NCBI GenBank assembly: GCA_024401165.1
Contig: JAKSLN010000007.1
Location: 1 to 44,661 of the forward strand
Source: Bacteroidaceae bacterium
Lineage (GTDB): Bacteria; Bacteroidota; Bacteroidia; Bacteroidales; Bacteroidaceae
Direction: 5' to 3'
DNA length: 44,661 bases
In this document: positions 44,186-44,661 of the stretch, in pieces
Numbering within the stretch: position 1 is the stretch's first letter
How the letters are laid out: each line of letters starts with the position of its first letter
Notes under the pieces: model-generated
What the model was told of the DNA's origin: nothing
Databases searched by the model: none
The model's input: the letters and a program-made list of their open reading frames with translations, nothing else
Made by a program: the position numbers and the translations under genes

Positions 44186-44661
44186 ATGATAAACAAACTC
44201 TTTGATTTCCTGCAGGAATCACCCGTCAACTTCCTGGCCGTGCAGGCCACAGCCAAGCGCCTCGAACAGGTCGGCTACAAGCGCATCGACCCCACACAGC
44301 CCCTTCCCCCCGTCAAGGCTGGCGACAAGCTGTACGTCACCAAGAACGACTCCAGCATCTACGCCTTCCACATCGGCCAGCAGCCCATGCCTCAGGCAGG
44401 CTTCCGCCTCATCTGCGCCCACTGCGACTCCCCCACCTTCCGCATCAAGCCCAATGCCGAGATGACGTGCCAGGGAGGCATCACCAAGCTCAACACCGAG
44501 GTCTACGGAGGCGCCATCCTCAGCACCTGGTTCGACCGTCCCCTCAGCCTGGCCGGGCGCGTCATCCTGCGCGGCAACGACCCCCTCCACCCAGTCACCA
44601 AGCTCCTCCACGTCAAGCGTCCCCTGCTCACCATCCCCAACCTCGCCATCCACTTCAACCG
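44186..44661 (+). CDS. M18 family aminopeptidase (N-terminal part, runs off the window)
   Basis: The first 158 residues of a zinc aminopeptidase. FLQESPVNFLAVQATAKRL, ICAHCDSPTFRIKP (the HxD metal ligands, here HCD where HTD is usual), EVYGGAILSTWFDRPLSLAGRV (in part) and VKRPLLTIPNLAIHFN are typical of the family. It cleaves N-terminal residues, often acidic ones, in the cytoplasm. The gene continues beyond 44661. Confidence 0.9.
   Translation, partial: MINKLFDFLQESPVNFLAVQATAKRLEQVGYKRIDPTQPLPPVKAGDKLYVTKNDSSIYAFHIGQQPMPQAGFRLICAHCDSPTFRIKPNAEMTCQGGITKLNTEVYGGAILSTWFDRPLSLAGRVILRGNDPLHPVTKLLHVKRPLLTIPNLAIHFN

Overview
The window looks like a chromosomal segment of a Bacteroidales bacterium, most likely a GC-rich member of Prevotellaceae. 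The reasons are promoters of the Bacteroidetes type (TTTG, 19-20 bases, TAnnTTTG) upstream of many genes, weak use of Shine-Dalgarno sites, DUF5687, NigD-like and C_GCAxxG_C_C families, secreted polysaccharide enzymes ending in a short YTL.G...GI.IV..G..K tail, and a thiamine operon of Bacteroides type. The genus is an inference; no rRNA or tRNA gene is visible. Almost every gene is a recognisable housekeeping or carbohydrate gene. I see no phage, insertion sequence with a transposase, CRISPR array or defence island.

Layout, left half. 1-2602: the tail of a probable outer-membrane beta-barrel protein, then a DUF5687 membrane protein and an ABC ATPase that probably form an exporter. 2651-10524: two large secreted plant-cell-wall enzymes in convergent orientation with a shared terminator: a GH127/GH146-type beta-L-arabinofuranosidase and a PL11 rhamnogalacturonan lyase fused to a long autotransporter-like beta-helix. 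Both act on pectin. 10675-13784: murF divergent from folP-cdaA. 13893-16284: pta-ackA acetate fermentation pair split by a 170-base element with near-perfect terminal inverted repeats. 16371-18881: a DUF389 membrane protein and a DUF1294-alpha/beta hydrolase fusion. 18868-25256, minus strand: glmS, a C_GCAxxG_C_C protein and a GH2 beta-galactosidase.

Layout, right half. 25372-29154, minus strand: a small operon (GT2 glycosyltransferase, radC, a DUF59 protein, lpxH) behind the efp terminator. rpmH is divergent from efp at 29396. 29717-36937, plus strand: PASTA protein, rluD, ddl, acyltransferase, NigD-like lipoprotein, mnmA, alkaline phosphatase. 37036-43908, minus strand: a complete thiazole and pyrimidine thiamine operon (thiS-thiE-thiG-thiC-thiF-thiH-tenI/thiE-thiD fusion) behind a TPP riboswitch. 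The window ends inside an M18 aminopeptidase gene.

The least ordinary signal is a set of short intergenic repeat families (a GC-rich palindrome, TAAACRAC-type units and AATTGTC-type units). They litter the gaps and in two places have entered coding sequence without breaking the frame: in the GH2 beta-galactosidase (24179-24257) and in the ThiD half of the thiamine fusion (37309-37346). Other points of interest are the PL11-beta-helix fusion, the DUF1294-hydrolase fusion and the TenI/ThiE-ThiD fusion.
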